64,000 bases of DNA from JABDJL01 sp963664065 (lineage in GTDB: Bacteria; Pseudomonadota; Gammaproteobacteria; Xanthomonadales; SZUA-36): contig OY760942.1 in NCBI GenBank assembly GCA_963664065.1, forward strand, positions 2,790,001 through 2,854,000, given 5' to 3'. Position 1 is the first letter of the stretch. Each line of letters opens with the position of its first letter. Below are positions 44,967 through 54,537 of the stretch, in pieces. The notes beneath the pieces were generated by a model. That model searched no databases. It was not told the DNA's origin and was given only the letters and a program-made list of their open reading frames with translations. A program made the translations under genes and the position numbers.

Positions 44967-47171
44967 TCAGGACTGAGATTTCAGCCTGCGCGATTCGAGT
45001 ACATTACGAATACCTCCAAGGCGGTTGAGCAATTCGCTGAGGTGCTCATAGTTTTTCACCTTAACCTTCAAACGAATTTCAACTTCATTCGTTGATTCGT
45101 CCAACTTGCTGGAAATATCAGTCACGCTGACCTCTGAGGTTGACAGCGTTGCAGAGATATCCCTGATCAGTTCCCGCCGGTCATAAGCCCTGATAAGAAC
45201 CTCGACCAGGTAATTGGCAACCGGAGCCTGTCCCCAACTGACCTGGAGCAAGCGAGGATTCTCCTCGTTTTGCCAGCGCAAGGCGTTTTTACAGTCTTCG
45301 CGGTGGATGCTTACACCGCGCAAGCGGGTAATGTAGCCAATCACCGGGTCACCCGGCACGGGCTGGCAACATTGCGCAATGCTGGACAAGAGCTTGCCAA
45401 CACCTTCGATTGAAATATCATCGCCTTTAATGTCACTTTGTTTACGCTGCCGCTTCGAAGTTCGGGTAATCAGGTCCTTGGCACTGGGCACAGCCTTTTC
45501 TGAATGCAAGCGTTCAACGGCATGAACCACCTGGCTGACGGTGAGGTCACCGTTACCCACCGCAACAAACAGGTCTTCTTTGCTGCCAAGGCTGAACCGG
45601 TCGGCAACCCCTGCAAGATCGCCTGGGTTCAGGTCCATTCTCTTCAGTTCAGCCTCCACCAGTTCACGCCCCTGGCGAAGATTGTCGTCGTGGCTTTCAC
45701 GCTTGAACCATTGCCTGACCTTTGATCTGCTCCTGGCACCCCGGACGAATCCCAGGCGCGGATTTAGCCAGTCGCGGCTGGGCCTGGGATGTTTGCCGGT
45801 AAGGATTTCTACCCGCTCACCGGTTTGCACCTGGTAAGTCAGGGGTACTATCCGCCCGTTGACCTTGGCTCCCTGGCAACGATGTCCGACCTCGGTATGG
45901 ACGTGGTAGGCAAAATCCAGAACCGTCGAACCCGCCGCAAGGTCAATCACCTGTCCGCGGGGTGTGAGCACATAAACCCGGTCTTCGGAGGTTGCCGCCT
46001 GAAAACTCTCCAGCAGGCTTTCGTCATCCAGCACTTCATCGCCGGCATCAATTAATTGACGCATGACGGCGATCTTGTGGTCGAACGCAGGGTCGTTTGA
46101 CCCGCCCTCCTTGTAACGCCAATGTGCTGCTACCCCCAGTTCCGCGTGCTCATGCATTTCCTCGGTACGAATCTGCACTTCCACGGCTTTCCCTTCCGGA
46201 CCCACAACTGCCGTATGCAGGGATTGGTAGTGATTTCCCTTCGGCGTGGTGATGTAGTCGTCAAATTCCCCTGGTATGGGTTGCCATAGCGTGTGCACCA
46301 ATCCAAGAACGCTGTAGCAGGTTGGTACATCATCAACCAGTACCCGAACTGCTCTTACATCGAATAACTCGTGGAAATCCAACCCTTTGCGCTGCATTTT
46401 TTTCCAGATGCTATAGATGTGCTTGGGCCGGCCCAGCACTTGTCCATTGATGCCGGATTCTTCCAAGGCTACTTCCATCTTGTTTATGAAGGTGCCGATA
46501 AATTGTTCCCGGTCCGTGCGCCGCTCTGCAACCAGCCGGGCCACGCGCTGGTAGGCTTCGGGCTCCTGGAAGCGAAAAGCCAGGTCTTCCAACTCCCATT
46601 TGAGTTGCCAGACACCGAGCCGGTTGGCCAGCGGCGCGTGAATCAATAAGGCTTCCCGTGCCAGGATTCGGGCATGTTCTTCATTGGTCTTTGCGCGCCG
46701 TAACTGAACCAGTTGCCAGGCCAGCTCAATCAGTACCACGCGCACATCATTAACCAGTGCCAATAACAACCTGCGCAATCCTTCTGCACTGCGCTCAGCA
46801 CCCACGGGAATATTTTCCAGTTCCACTTGTTTCAGCCGAAGTAGTTCTGAGAGTTGCGACCAGACCGCAGGAGGTAAATCATTTTTCCAGGATGGCAGGT
46901 CTTCACCGTGTTGCGAGGCAACATATAACAAGGCACAGCAAACGGTTCTCAGATCGGGTGACAGTGATTCCAGTATGCCGAGTAACTCGAATAGTTGTTG
47001 CTGTCCCTCAATGTTATTGAGCGAGCTGCCCAACAAGCGTTCAAAAATTGACGGACATATCTCGGCAGATTCACCGACTGACGCTTTGTATCGCGTCATC
47101 CAGTCTTGTAGATCCTGCCTGCTATATCCTTGTTTTTTAGATGTTTTCGTGTTCATGTCTATAGATGACAA
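44967..47171 (-). CDS. relA: RelA, GTP pyrophosphokinase ((p)ppGpp synthetase I)
   Basis: RelA makes (p)ppGpp on ribosomes with uncharged tRNA. The 734-residue protein has a degenerate N-terminal hydrolase domain without the HD motif. The synthetase domain includes PGEFDDYITTPKGNHYQSLH, then come a TGS domain (VYVLTPRGQVIDLAAGSTVLDF), a zinc-finger-like CCQPVPGDPVIGYIT and a C-terminal ACT domain. Loss of HD fits monofunctional RelA rather than SpoT. It is convergent with the giant glycosyltransferase, one base apart. Confidence 0.96.
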   Translation of the reverse strand: MSSIDMNTKTSKKQGYSRQDLQDWMTRYKASVGESAEICPSIFERLLGSSLNNIEGQQQLFELLGILESLSPDLRTVCCALLYVASQHGEDLPSWKNDLPPAVWSQLSELLRLKQVELENIPVGAERSAEGLRRLLLALVNDVRVVLIELAWQLVQLRRAKTNEEHARILAREALLIHAPLANRLGVWQLKWELEDLAFRFQEPEAYQRVARLVAERRTDREQFIGTFINKMEVALEESGINGQVLGRPKHIYSIWKKMQRKGLDFHELFDVRAVRVLVDDVPTCYSVLGLVHTLWQPIPGEFDDYITTPKGNHYQSLHTAVVGPEGKAVEVQIRTEEMHEHAELGVAAHWRYKEGGSNDPAFDHKIAVMRQLIDAGDEVLDDESLLESFQAATSEDRVYVLTPRGQVIDLAAGSTVLDFAYHVHTEVGHRCQGAKVNGRIVPLTYQVQTGERVEILTGKHPRPSRDWLNPRLGFVRGARSRSKVRQWFKRESHDDNLRQGRELVEAELKRMDLNPGDLAGVADRFSLGSKEDLFVAVGNGDLTVSQVVHAVERLHSEKAVPSAKDLITRTSKRQRKQSDIKGDDISIEGVGKLLSSIAQCCQPVPGDPVIGYITRLRGVSIHREDCKNALRWQNEENPRLLQVSWGQAPVANYLVEVLIRAYDRRELIRDISATLSTSEVSVTDISSKLDESTNEVEIRLKVKVKNYEHLSELLNRLGGIRNVLESRRLKSQS

Positions 47172-47228
47172 AAGCCCGGCTAATGCCAGACCCTCTCAAT
47201 TCAAGCCTAGCCCCTGAATTTATCAATT

Positions 47229-50200
47229 TCAACCACCGTCGCTCACCTTGCGCCAGGCATCTTCCAGCCTTTTATCAGACGTTTTTTGCGCGGTCCCGAG
47301 TTTCTGGGCAAACAGGGAAACCCGGTATTCCTCAAGCAGCCAGCGATAAGCGTCGAGATTTTCATCGTACTCGGCTCCGCTGGCAATGTGGTCCAGGTAG
47401 CGCTGCCAGAAATCACCAAGCAGAGACATCAACCTGGCATCACGGGCGGGGTCCTGCTCCATCCTTTCCAGGCGCAATCGCATGGCCTCCAGGTACCTGG
47501 GATAGTGCTGGAGGCGTCCGGGTTCCAGCTCCAGAAGAAACCCCTCATAGACAAGATCTTCCAATTGACCGCTCAGGTCTTCATGTGTTTCCGCGTGTGT
47601 TTGGCAGAAATCTGCTTGCAGGATATTCATCACCTGCCCAATCTTATTCAGAAGATCTTCAAGCTGTCCGGCCCGTACCTGGAAATCGCGGCCAATCTGC
47701 GAGCGGCTGGATTCCAACAGGTTCCTGAAAGACTGTTCATCCCGGACCACGGAAGCCGACGGGTCAGCTAGCTCGAACAAGCTGGCCCAGGCGAGGTCCT
47801 TGACCAGTCCGGCCGGACTGCCAAAAACACTCCAGACCATCAAGGCTTGCTGCTTGATGCCGTGATGTTTTTGCAGGAACTGCAGTTTGTCCTTCATCGC
47901 GATGCCCAGCAGCCTGCGTACCCCCCCCCCAAGGTGTGCAAGGCCTGCGTCTTGCGCAGTGTCAAAAAGCCGCAAACCGATCGAATCCTGCTGATCAACC
48001 AAGGCTGGCCAGGCAGTATTCCCGGTACTGGTCCGCACCGACACCAGCATATCACCGAAAACCCATGTGACTTCACCATCCCGGTTCCAGTCCTCACCTT
48101 CGCGATCCATGAAACGGCGTTGTGCTTTTTGGCCGTGATTCGCCTGCAGATCTTCAGGATCACGGCTGACTGCCATCACGGTGCCCTCTTCACTCACGAG
48201 CACTATGCGCAATTTTAAATATTCCGGAATCGAAGCCGCAGCCAGCATTTCCGCAGAAATGTCCATTCCCGTCAATTCCCGGAGACTGCCGGCCAATGAA
48301 CCGAAAAAGGGTCCTGCCCGGTCTGATAGCCGGCCTATTGCTGCATCGGCGAATTGGGGCGCGGGAGTAAGTACCCTGCGTACAGGTTTGGGCAGGTTAC
48401 GGATAATCTCGATGACCTTTCCCCTGAGCAGGCCAGGCACCAGCCATTGCATTTGTCCCGCGTCCAGTGTGTTGAGCAATTCCAGGGGAACCGTCTTGCT
48501 CACACCATCGTCCGGATCGCCCGGTGCGAAGTGATAACTCAGGTGAAAAGACAGGCTGCCCGGCGTCATTGCGCATCAACACAACATGGCTGAACAACAA
48601 CTGGCTTCGGTCATCTGGAGACGTGCTTTCAAGCCAATTTTCCAGGCTTTTGGCACTGTTCACATGATCAGGAATCCGTGCGTCGAAAAAGGCGAACAAC
48701 GAAGCTTCATCAACCAGCACATCCCGGTTACGCCGTTTCTGCTCCAGTAAATCGATTTCTTCGCGCAATATTCTGTTATGTTCCTGAAAACCTCTCCGGG
48801 TATCCAGCTCACCACGTACCAGCGCATCCAGTATGAACACCCGTCTCGCTTCCTGCGCATCCACCGGGGCGTAGGCAACACGCCGTTTCTCAACCAGCAC
48901 CAGGCCGAACAATGTGACTTGCTGCCAGGCCATCACGCGGCCGCGGCGCCGGGACCAGTGTGGATTAAGGTAACTGAATTTGAGTAAATGTGCCGCTTGC
49001 TGTTCAAGCCACTCCGGCTTGATTACTGCGTTAATTCTGCCATAAGGCTTTGTTGTTTCTACGATTTCAGCGGACATCAACCATTTGGGAGAGCGATTGA
49101 AAAGCCCGGATCCGGGAAATATATGGAAATGCCGGTTGCGTGCACCGGTGTAGTACGGTTGTTCCGGGTGCTTTTGACCCACGTGGCTGAGCATCCCGCT
49201 CAACAGGGCTTTGTGAACCTGTTCAAAACTGCCACGGCGGCCGTGAAGACCCATGCGTTCTTCGCGCGCCTGGTCCCGCAACTGCTGATATAAATCGAAC
49301 CACTCCAACACCCTTTGCCAGTTAAGAAATTCTTTTCGGCATAACTTGCGAAACCGGTTGCCACTATGGTCTTTACGTTGCTTTCTGAGATATCCCCAAA
49401 GCTTTAACAAGGCAGAGAAGTCAGATTTTTCATCAACAAATCGATCGTGGGCTTCGTCTGCGGCCGCCTGGGCGTCCAGCGGCCGCTCACGTGGGTCCCG
49501 GATACTCATTCCCGCTGCCAATACCAGCACATCTTCCAGGCATCCCTGCTTGTCTCCCTCCAAAACCATGCGCGCCAGGCGGACATCCAGTGGCCAACGT
49601 GCCTGTCTGTACCCGGCATCAGTCGGTTCGCGGCCTTCATCCACGGCGCCCAGTTCGTACAACAGGTGATATGCGTCGTTGATCATGCGCGGCGCTGGTG
49701 GATCAATAAAAGGAAACTCCTCCACCGCACCCAGGCTCATGGTAAGCATTCGCAGAATGACGGAAGCCAGTGATGTTCGCAGGATTTCCGGCTCGGTGAA
49801 TTCCGGGCGGAGATCAAAATCCTCCTGGCTGTACAGGCGTACACAACTGCCCGGTGCCAGGCGGCCGCAGCGACCCAGACGCTGGTTGGCACTGGCCTGC
49901 GAGACCGGCTGCGATGCGAATAGCGGCTGATACGGGCGAATCCGGTATCAATGACAAAGCGGATTCGCGGCACCATCAGGCTGGTTTCTGCAACGTTGGT
50001 ACTGAGAATAATCCGGCGTTGCGGTCCGGGATGAAATACCCGTCGCTGTTCAGCCGTTGAAAGGCGGGCATAGAGCGGCAATACCTCTGTATTTCGCAGG
50101 TTTTTGCGCCCCAGGTAATCGCCAGCCTCGTGGATTTCCCTTTCTCCGCTGAGAAAAACCAGGATATCCCCGCGCGCGTTCTGCCGGCTTAACCGGCCCA

Positions 50201-51050
50201 CCGCGTCTGCAATACCGCGGTACATGTCACGACCCTTTCGTTCGCCATTGGCATCCTGGTCAACATAAGGCTGATAAATCACTTCAACCGGGTAGCCGCG
50301 CCCGGAAACTTCGATGATCGGCGCCTCGTCAAAGTGATGTGAAAATTTTTCCGTGTCTATGGTTGCCGATGTGATGATTACCCGCAGATCCGGGCGTTTG
50401 GGCAATAACTGCTTCAGGTAACCCAGCAGAAAATCAATGTTCAGGCTGCGCTCATGTGCTTCATCGATGATTATGGTGTCGTAAGCATCCAGGTTGCGGT
50501 CATTGATGGTTTCCGCCAAGAGTATGCCGTCGGTCATGAACTTTACCAGGCTGGTATCGCGAATTTTTTCGCGAAATCGAACCTGGAATCCCACCGTCTG
50601 GCCCAGTTCGCTGCCCAATTCCTCGGCCACGCGTTCAGCCATGGCCCTGGCTGCGATACGCCTGGGCTGTGTGCAGGCAATCAGGCCTCGCGTGCCTCTG
50701 CCGGCTTGCAGGCAAAACTTGGGTAACTGGGTGGTCTTCCCCGATCCGGTTTCACCAGCAACAATGATCACCTGGTTGGTGCACAGGGTATCGATGATAT
50801 CCGCGCGGTGTTTGATGATCGGCAATGCATCGTCGTATCGGGGTTTGGGTAATGATTCCCTGCGCAGCCGGTAGGTTTTGCCAGAAGTCTCCATTCGCCC
50901 GGCCACTAGCTGTACAAGGTCTTCAACCTTTTTGTTTTTCCGCAGCCTTTTACGGACGGAACCCAGAATATTAGCGCACCACGCCGCATCAGCCTGCATA
51001 ACAAACGGCAACTGGCTCTCAAGCTGATCGATAAGGGCTCGGGTATCCAT
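47229..51050 (-). pseudogene. hrpA: HrpA-like ATP-dependent RNA helicase gene split into three frames
   Basis: Three consecutive frames together cover a full-length HrpA of about 1300 residues. Part 1 (51050 to about 49915) has VAGETGSGKTTQLPKFCLQ, IIIDEAHERSLNIDF and STNVAETSLMVPRIRFVIDTG, then derails after ARISRYSHRS. Part 2 (about 49915 to 48580) resumes as PVSQASANQRLGRCGR. Compared with family sequence, 8-9 residues (the LPIE region) are missing at the join, an estimated 25-bp deletion. The second join, near 48575, runs from LMRNDAG into PGSLSFHLSYHFAPG and also lacks about ten expected residues. Part 3 then continues to 47229. Motif VI falls after the first break, so no part is an intact helicase. 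Confidence 0.85.
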
Positions 51051-51168
51051 GGCGGCGCATTATATATTGCCGCAAGTGCAAGGCGTGTCATTTCAGGATA
51101 AAGGCCTGCGACTTTCTTATGCTGTGGCCCTATAATCTGGCCTTCGAATTTTAATTGGGCTAACCCAG

Positions 51169-52212
51169 ATGACGGTTAACTTCAGAAGCGACAACGAGAC
51201 CCCTGTAGCTCCGCAGATATGGCACGCGCTCGAGCGTGCCAACCAGGGCACCGCCTGGGCCTATGCCGAGGATCAGTGGTCGGAGCGCCTGAATGAGGCC
51301 TTCTCGGACCTGTTCGAAACTCAAACCACCGTGCTACCCATGGCCACGGGCACGGTGGCCAACGCCATTGCATTGGCTTGCGTGACACCCCCGTGGGGCA
51401 CCGTTTTCTGTCACAGCGGTGCCCATATTTCCAGCGATGAGAGTGGTGCTCCTGAATTTTTTGGTAACGGTCTGCGGCTGGCACAAATCGACGGTGCCGA
51501 AGGAAAAATAAGCCCGGAAGCCCTTGGTCCGGCGATATTACGGACCGAAGGCCATGGAATCCACAGCTATGTGCCCTCAGCCCTCAGCCTGACCCAGAGC
51601 ACCGAGTCGGGCTCGGTATACCAGCCCGAAGAGTTAACGGCTCTGTACCGCATCGCACTCGACAGGGGTATGAGTACACATATGGACGGGGCACGCTTTG
51701 CCAATGCGGTTGCCAGCCTCGGCTGCAGCCCGGCAGAGGGCAGCTGGAAAACCGGCGCTCAACTGATGTCTTTTGGCGCCAGCAAAAACGGCTGCATGGC
51801 AGCAGAGGCCCTGCTGATTTTTGGTCGTCCGGAGCTGCATGAAACCGCAGAACGCCTGCGCAAGCGCAGCGGCCACCTGCTCAGTAAAATGCGATACGTT
51901 TCGGCGCAGCTGCTCGCTTATATCGAAAACGGCCTGTGGTTAGAGCTTGCCAGGCATGCCAATGCGCAAGCTTCCGAATTTGCCAGGGCCATCGATGCAC
52001 ATCCCGCAGCGAGCCTGGAATTTCCCGTTGCCGCAAACGAAGTATTCGTGCGTTGGACCAGCGATGACTTTGCGCGGCTTGGGTCAAGCGGAATTGAATT
52101 TCACCTGTGGCCGGGACGCAACGATCTCGCGAGATTCGTGTTCGGCCATTCAACTACCACACCGGAAACAGAAAGTTTAATCCGGGCATTTGGTGGCAAT
52201 AATGAGCTCTGA
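51169..52212 (+). CDS. ltaE: Low-specificity L-threonine aldolase
   Basis: This PLP enzyme cleaves threonine/allo-threonine to glycine and acetaldehyde. The 347-residue protein begins MTVNFRSDNETPVAPQIW and has VLPMATGTVANAIALACVTPP, the STHMDGARFANAVASLG block and the PLP lysine in SFGASKNGCMAAEA. It is divergent from hrpA. Its 3' end overlaps the start of the truncated permease. Confidence 0.92.
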   Translation: MTVNFRSDNETPVAPQIWHALERANQGTAWAYAEDQWSERLNEAFSDLFETQTTVLPMATGTVANAIALACVTPPWGTVFCHSGAHISSDESGAPEFFGNGLRLAQIDGAEGKISPEALGPAILRTEGHGIHSYVPSALSLTQSTESGSVYQPEELTALYRIALDRGMSTHMDGARFANAVASLGCSPAEGSWKTGAQLMSFGASKNGCMAAEALLIFGRPELHETAERLRKRSGHLLSKMRYVSAQLLAYIENGLWLELARHANAQASEFARAIDAHPAASLEFPVAANEVFVRWTSDDFARLGSSGIEFHLWPGRNDLARFVFGHSTTTPETESLIRAFGGNNEL

Positions 52213-52726
52213 AACCAAACGGGAAAACACCTTAAACCGGGCAATTGGCAAGCTGGCTTTTGGTGCCATCAATATCAACAGCGTAATCGGGGCCGGGATC
52301 TTCGGTTTACCTGCACTGGTTGCTGCCCGGGCGGGCTACTTCAGCCCATGGGCGTTCTTAATCGGTGGCCTGCTGATATTCACCGTGGTGTTTTCTTTTG
52401 CGCGCGCGTCCAGCATGTTTCGTTCCACCGGGGGTGCCATTGAATATGCCAGTCATGCCTTCGGACCATTTGTGGGGTTCCAGACAGGTTGGCCGGCCTA
52501 CCTGGCCCGGGTTTCTGCCATGGGTGCCAATACCAATCTGCTGGTGACTTATGCCAGCTGGTTCTGGGCTCCTCTGGACGGTGATCCCTATCGGGCAATT
52601 GCCCTGACTGTTCTGATTGCCTCCATGACCTGGCTAAATGTTGCGGGAGTGAAAAACAGCGTAGGGATCACTTGCATTTTCACGGTGTGTGACGTCAGCC
52701 CATATGGGGCCAATCAACTGCTTTAA
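52202..52726 (+). pseudogene. Amino-acid permease (APC family), truncated at an insertion sequence
   Basis: The first 155-160 residues match an APC-superfamily permease: GKLAFGAININSVIGAGIFG, then LIGGLLIFTVVFSFARASS, TGGAIEYASHAFGPFVG and ALTVLIASMTWLNVAGVKNS. After that, sequence leaves the family and enters the IS left end at 52686, ending at a chance TAA (52726). About two thirds of the protein (TM segments 5-12) are missing, and no remainder exists to the right of the IS. The start at ATG 52202 overlaps ltaE. Confidence 0.88.
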
Positions 52727-52743
52727 CTAAGAGACACTTCTGC
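52686..52743 (+). repeat. Left terminal inverted repeat of the IS3 element
   Basis: This 58-bp end starts TGTGTGACGTCAG. It shares the blocks CGTCAG, CATATGGG and CTAAGAGACACTT, in order, with the reverse complement of the right end. Confidence 0.8.
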
Positions 52744-52774
52744 TATTTTTAACCTGAAGCAGAGGAGTCTCAAT

Positions 52775-53113
52775 ATGAGCATGTCAAACACCACCAAACG
52801 GGTCAAGGAGATCCGCCGCAATACCCGTCGCAAGTTCTCGTCAGAGGAAAAGATCCGTATCGTACTGGATGGATTGCGCGGTGAAAGCTCGATCGCTGAA
52901 CTGTGTCGCCAGGAAGGTATTAACAACAATCTGTATTACCGCTGGAGCAAGGATTTTCTGGAGGCCGGTAAAAAGCGCCTGTCAGGAGATACCGTCAGAG
53001 AAGCCAACAGCGATGAAGTGGTTGGTCTCAGAAAAGAAAATACCACCCTCAAGCAAGCGGTTGCCGAACTGTACCTGCGCAATGACTGGCTTAAAAAAAG
53101 TCTCACTGGGTAG
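52775..53113 (+). CDS. IS3-family transposase OrfA (HTH protein)
   Basis: OrfA is the 112-residue DNA-binding part of the IS3 transposase. It has an HTH (KIRIVLDGLRGESSIAELCRQEG) followed by a leucine-zipper-like stretch (VVGLRKENTTLKQAVAELYL). A strong AGAGGAG ribosome site precedes the ATG. Near the end, an A7 run (53093-53099) allows a -1 shift. The -1 frame is open from there into OrfB, giving an OrfAB fusion. Confidence 0.93.
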   Translation: MSMSNTTKRVKEIRRNTRRKFSSEEKIRIVLDGLRGESSIAELCRQEGINNNLYYRWSKDFLEAGKKRLSGDTVREANSDEVVGLRKENTTLKQAVAELYLRNDWLKKSLTG

Positions 53114-53136
53114 GGTGTGACATTGGACGAAGACTG

Positions 53137-54114
53137 ATGTACAGCGCATCTGAAAAGCTGGCCATTATCCGCCTGGTGGAAGACTCGGAGTTATCCGTGC
53201 GCAGGACTCTGGTCGAGATCAACGTCAGTCGCAGCAGTTTCTACCGTTGGTATCAGGCTTATGAACGCGATGGCCCTGATGGCTTGCAGAACCACAGCAG
53301 GGCATCACGTCAGCACTGGAACAAGATCCCCGAGTCGGTACGGGAACTGGTTGTTGATGTGGCCCTGGAACAACCGGAGCTGACACCCCGGGAACTGGCC
53401 TGGCATCTTACTGATACCCATGAGTACTTTATCTCGGAGTCCAGTGTCTATCGCATCCTCAAGGCCCATGACCTGGTTACCAGCCCACAGTTCATAGTGA
53501 TGAGCGCAGCCGATGCGTTCCAGCATCCGACACGGCGTGTACATGAACTGTGGCAGACAGACTTTACCTACTTCCGGGTGGTGGGCTGGGGCTGGTACTT
53601 CCTGTCGACGATCCTGGATGACTATTCCCGTTACATCATCAGCTGGCGGTTGACGACCACGATGGCGGCGCATGATGTCACCGATACTCTGGAAGATGCT
53701 CTGAAAGCCACAGGGCTCACCGAAGTCAGGGTGCATCACAAGCCCAGGTTACTGTCTGACAACGGCCCCTGCTATATCTCAAAAGAACTCAGGGAATGGT
53801 TGCAGGATCAAGACATGAAGCACACCCGGGGAGCACCGTACCACCCGATGACCCAGGGCAAGATCGAACGCTACCACCGTTCGATGAAAAACGTGGTCAA
53901 GCTGGAGAATTATTACTTCCCGTGGGAACTGGAAAGTGCCATTGCTCAGTGGGTGGCTCATTACAACCATGAGCGGTATCACGAATCACTGGATAACGTG
54001 ACGCCGGCTGATGTGTATAACGGAAGAAGAAACGACATCCTGGACCGACGGTCAATGATCAAAGCCAGGACGTTAACGCAAAGGAAAGTACAAAACCTGC
54101 GATTAGCAGGCTAG
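53137..54114 (+). CDS. IS3-family transposase OrfB (DDE catalytic subunit)
   Basis: OrfB has 325 residues and an rve integrase core. The catalytic triad is visible as D142 (LWQTDFTY), D208 (LLSDNGPCY) and E244 (GKIERYHRS), a DD(35)E spacing exact for IS3. An HTH_21-like segment precedes it. The gene is intact, so the element may be active. It lies in the -1 frame relative to OrfA. Confidence 0.95.
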   Translation: MYSASEKLAIIRLVEDSELSVRRTLVEINVSRSSFYRWYQAYERDGPDGLQNHSRASRQHWNKIPESVRELVVDVALEQPELTPRELAWHLTDTHEYFISESSVYRILKAHDLVTSPQFIVMSAADAFQHPTRRVHELWQTDFTYFRVVGWGWYFLSTILDDYSRYIISWRLTTTMAAHDVTDTLEDALKATGLTEVRVHHKPRLLSDNGPCYISKELREWLQDQDMKHTRGAPYHPMTQGKIERYHRSMKNVVKLENYYFPWELESAIAQWVAHYNHERYHESLDNVTPADVYNGRRNDILDRRSMIKARTLTQRKVQNLRLAG

Positions 54115-54130
54115 ACTGGAGAAAGTACGG

Positions 54131-54189
54131 GCAGAAAAGTGTCTCTTAGAAAAAGGCTCAAGTGGTCCCATATGCTCTGACGACGTACA
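54131..54189 (-). repeat. Right terminal inverted repeat of the IS3 element
   Basis: This 59-bp end finishes CTCTGACGACGTACA. It is complementary in block order to the left end. Confidence 0.8.
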
Positions 54190-54204
54190 ACTCACTGATT
54201 TAAA

Positions 54205-54232
54205 TGGTGGGCCGTGTAGGAATCGAACCTAC
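54205..54232 (-). other. tRNA 3'-end fragment (T-arm, acceptor strand, CCA): probable island attachment site
   Basis: On the minus strand the sequence reads a perfect T-stem GTAGG/CCTAC around TTCGATT, then ACGGCCC, discriminator A and CCA. Upstream there is no D-arm or anticodon arm, so this is only the 3' piece of a tRNA. Such fragments are what tyrosine integrases leave at the far end of an island. The acceptor strand with A discriminator fits tRNA-Lys best, but the identity is uncertain. Confidence 0.8.
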
Positions 54233-54537
54233 ACCGAATATTGAACTAACCTTTTGAATTAAAAAAAGAATCGAGAAATTTCAAAAAGGCCGCGTGTTAC
54301 CCACGTGTCATTTGGTACACTTTTTTGTACCGCTTAATCAACTTTCTTTGCAGCTTGACCGAGCAGTCAAATTGGAACCGAAGAGGGCTTGTTTGTACCC
54401 GACATTTCCCAGATAACCTTCAGATCCGTGGCGATGATGGTATTGCATTGATTCTTATAGCAGGATCGACCACGAACGTCATCCAATCAGCAATTCATCT
54501 GGGCAATCCGGGATCATAGATACCAACCGGCTGTCTA
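54233..54537. other. Non-coding DNA between the tRNA fragment and the HNH gene
   Basis: AT-rich at first, then mixed, with a perfect hairpin GGTACA-CTTTTT-TGTACC at 54314-54331 and a short palindrome CGTGTTACCCACG just before it. I see no convincing gene. A 64-codon ORF here has no ribosome site or family features. The short palindromes next to the tRNA end could be recombinase or Xis arm sites, which is speculative. Confidence 0.4.

Larger units (their letters stand above)
52686..54189 (+). mobile_element. IS3-family insertion sequence, complete (1504 bp)
   Basis: The element carries two overlapping-frame transposase genes flanked by imperfect inverted repeats of 58-59 bp. The left end reads TGTGTGACGTCAG and the right end, reverse-complemented, TGTACGTCGTCAG. 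Both continue through CATATGGG and CTAAGAGACACTT. TG...CA termini, length and orfA/orfB organisation fit IS3. I find no matching target-site duplication in the flanks (left ...TTCACGG, right ACTCACTG...). Confidence 0.9.

Noticed and set aside
47931..47940. Run of ten C in hrpA as a frameshift site
   Set aside because: Read on the minus strand it encodes GGG in the open frame on both sides (HLGGGVRR), so it does not break the gene.
54205..54232. Complete tRNA gene
   Set aside because: Only the T-arm, acceptor 3' strand and CCA are present; D-arm and anticodon arm are missing.
54325..54519. 64-codon ORF next to the tRNA fragment
   Set aside because: No ribosome site, no domain, and biased only by chance open frame.
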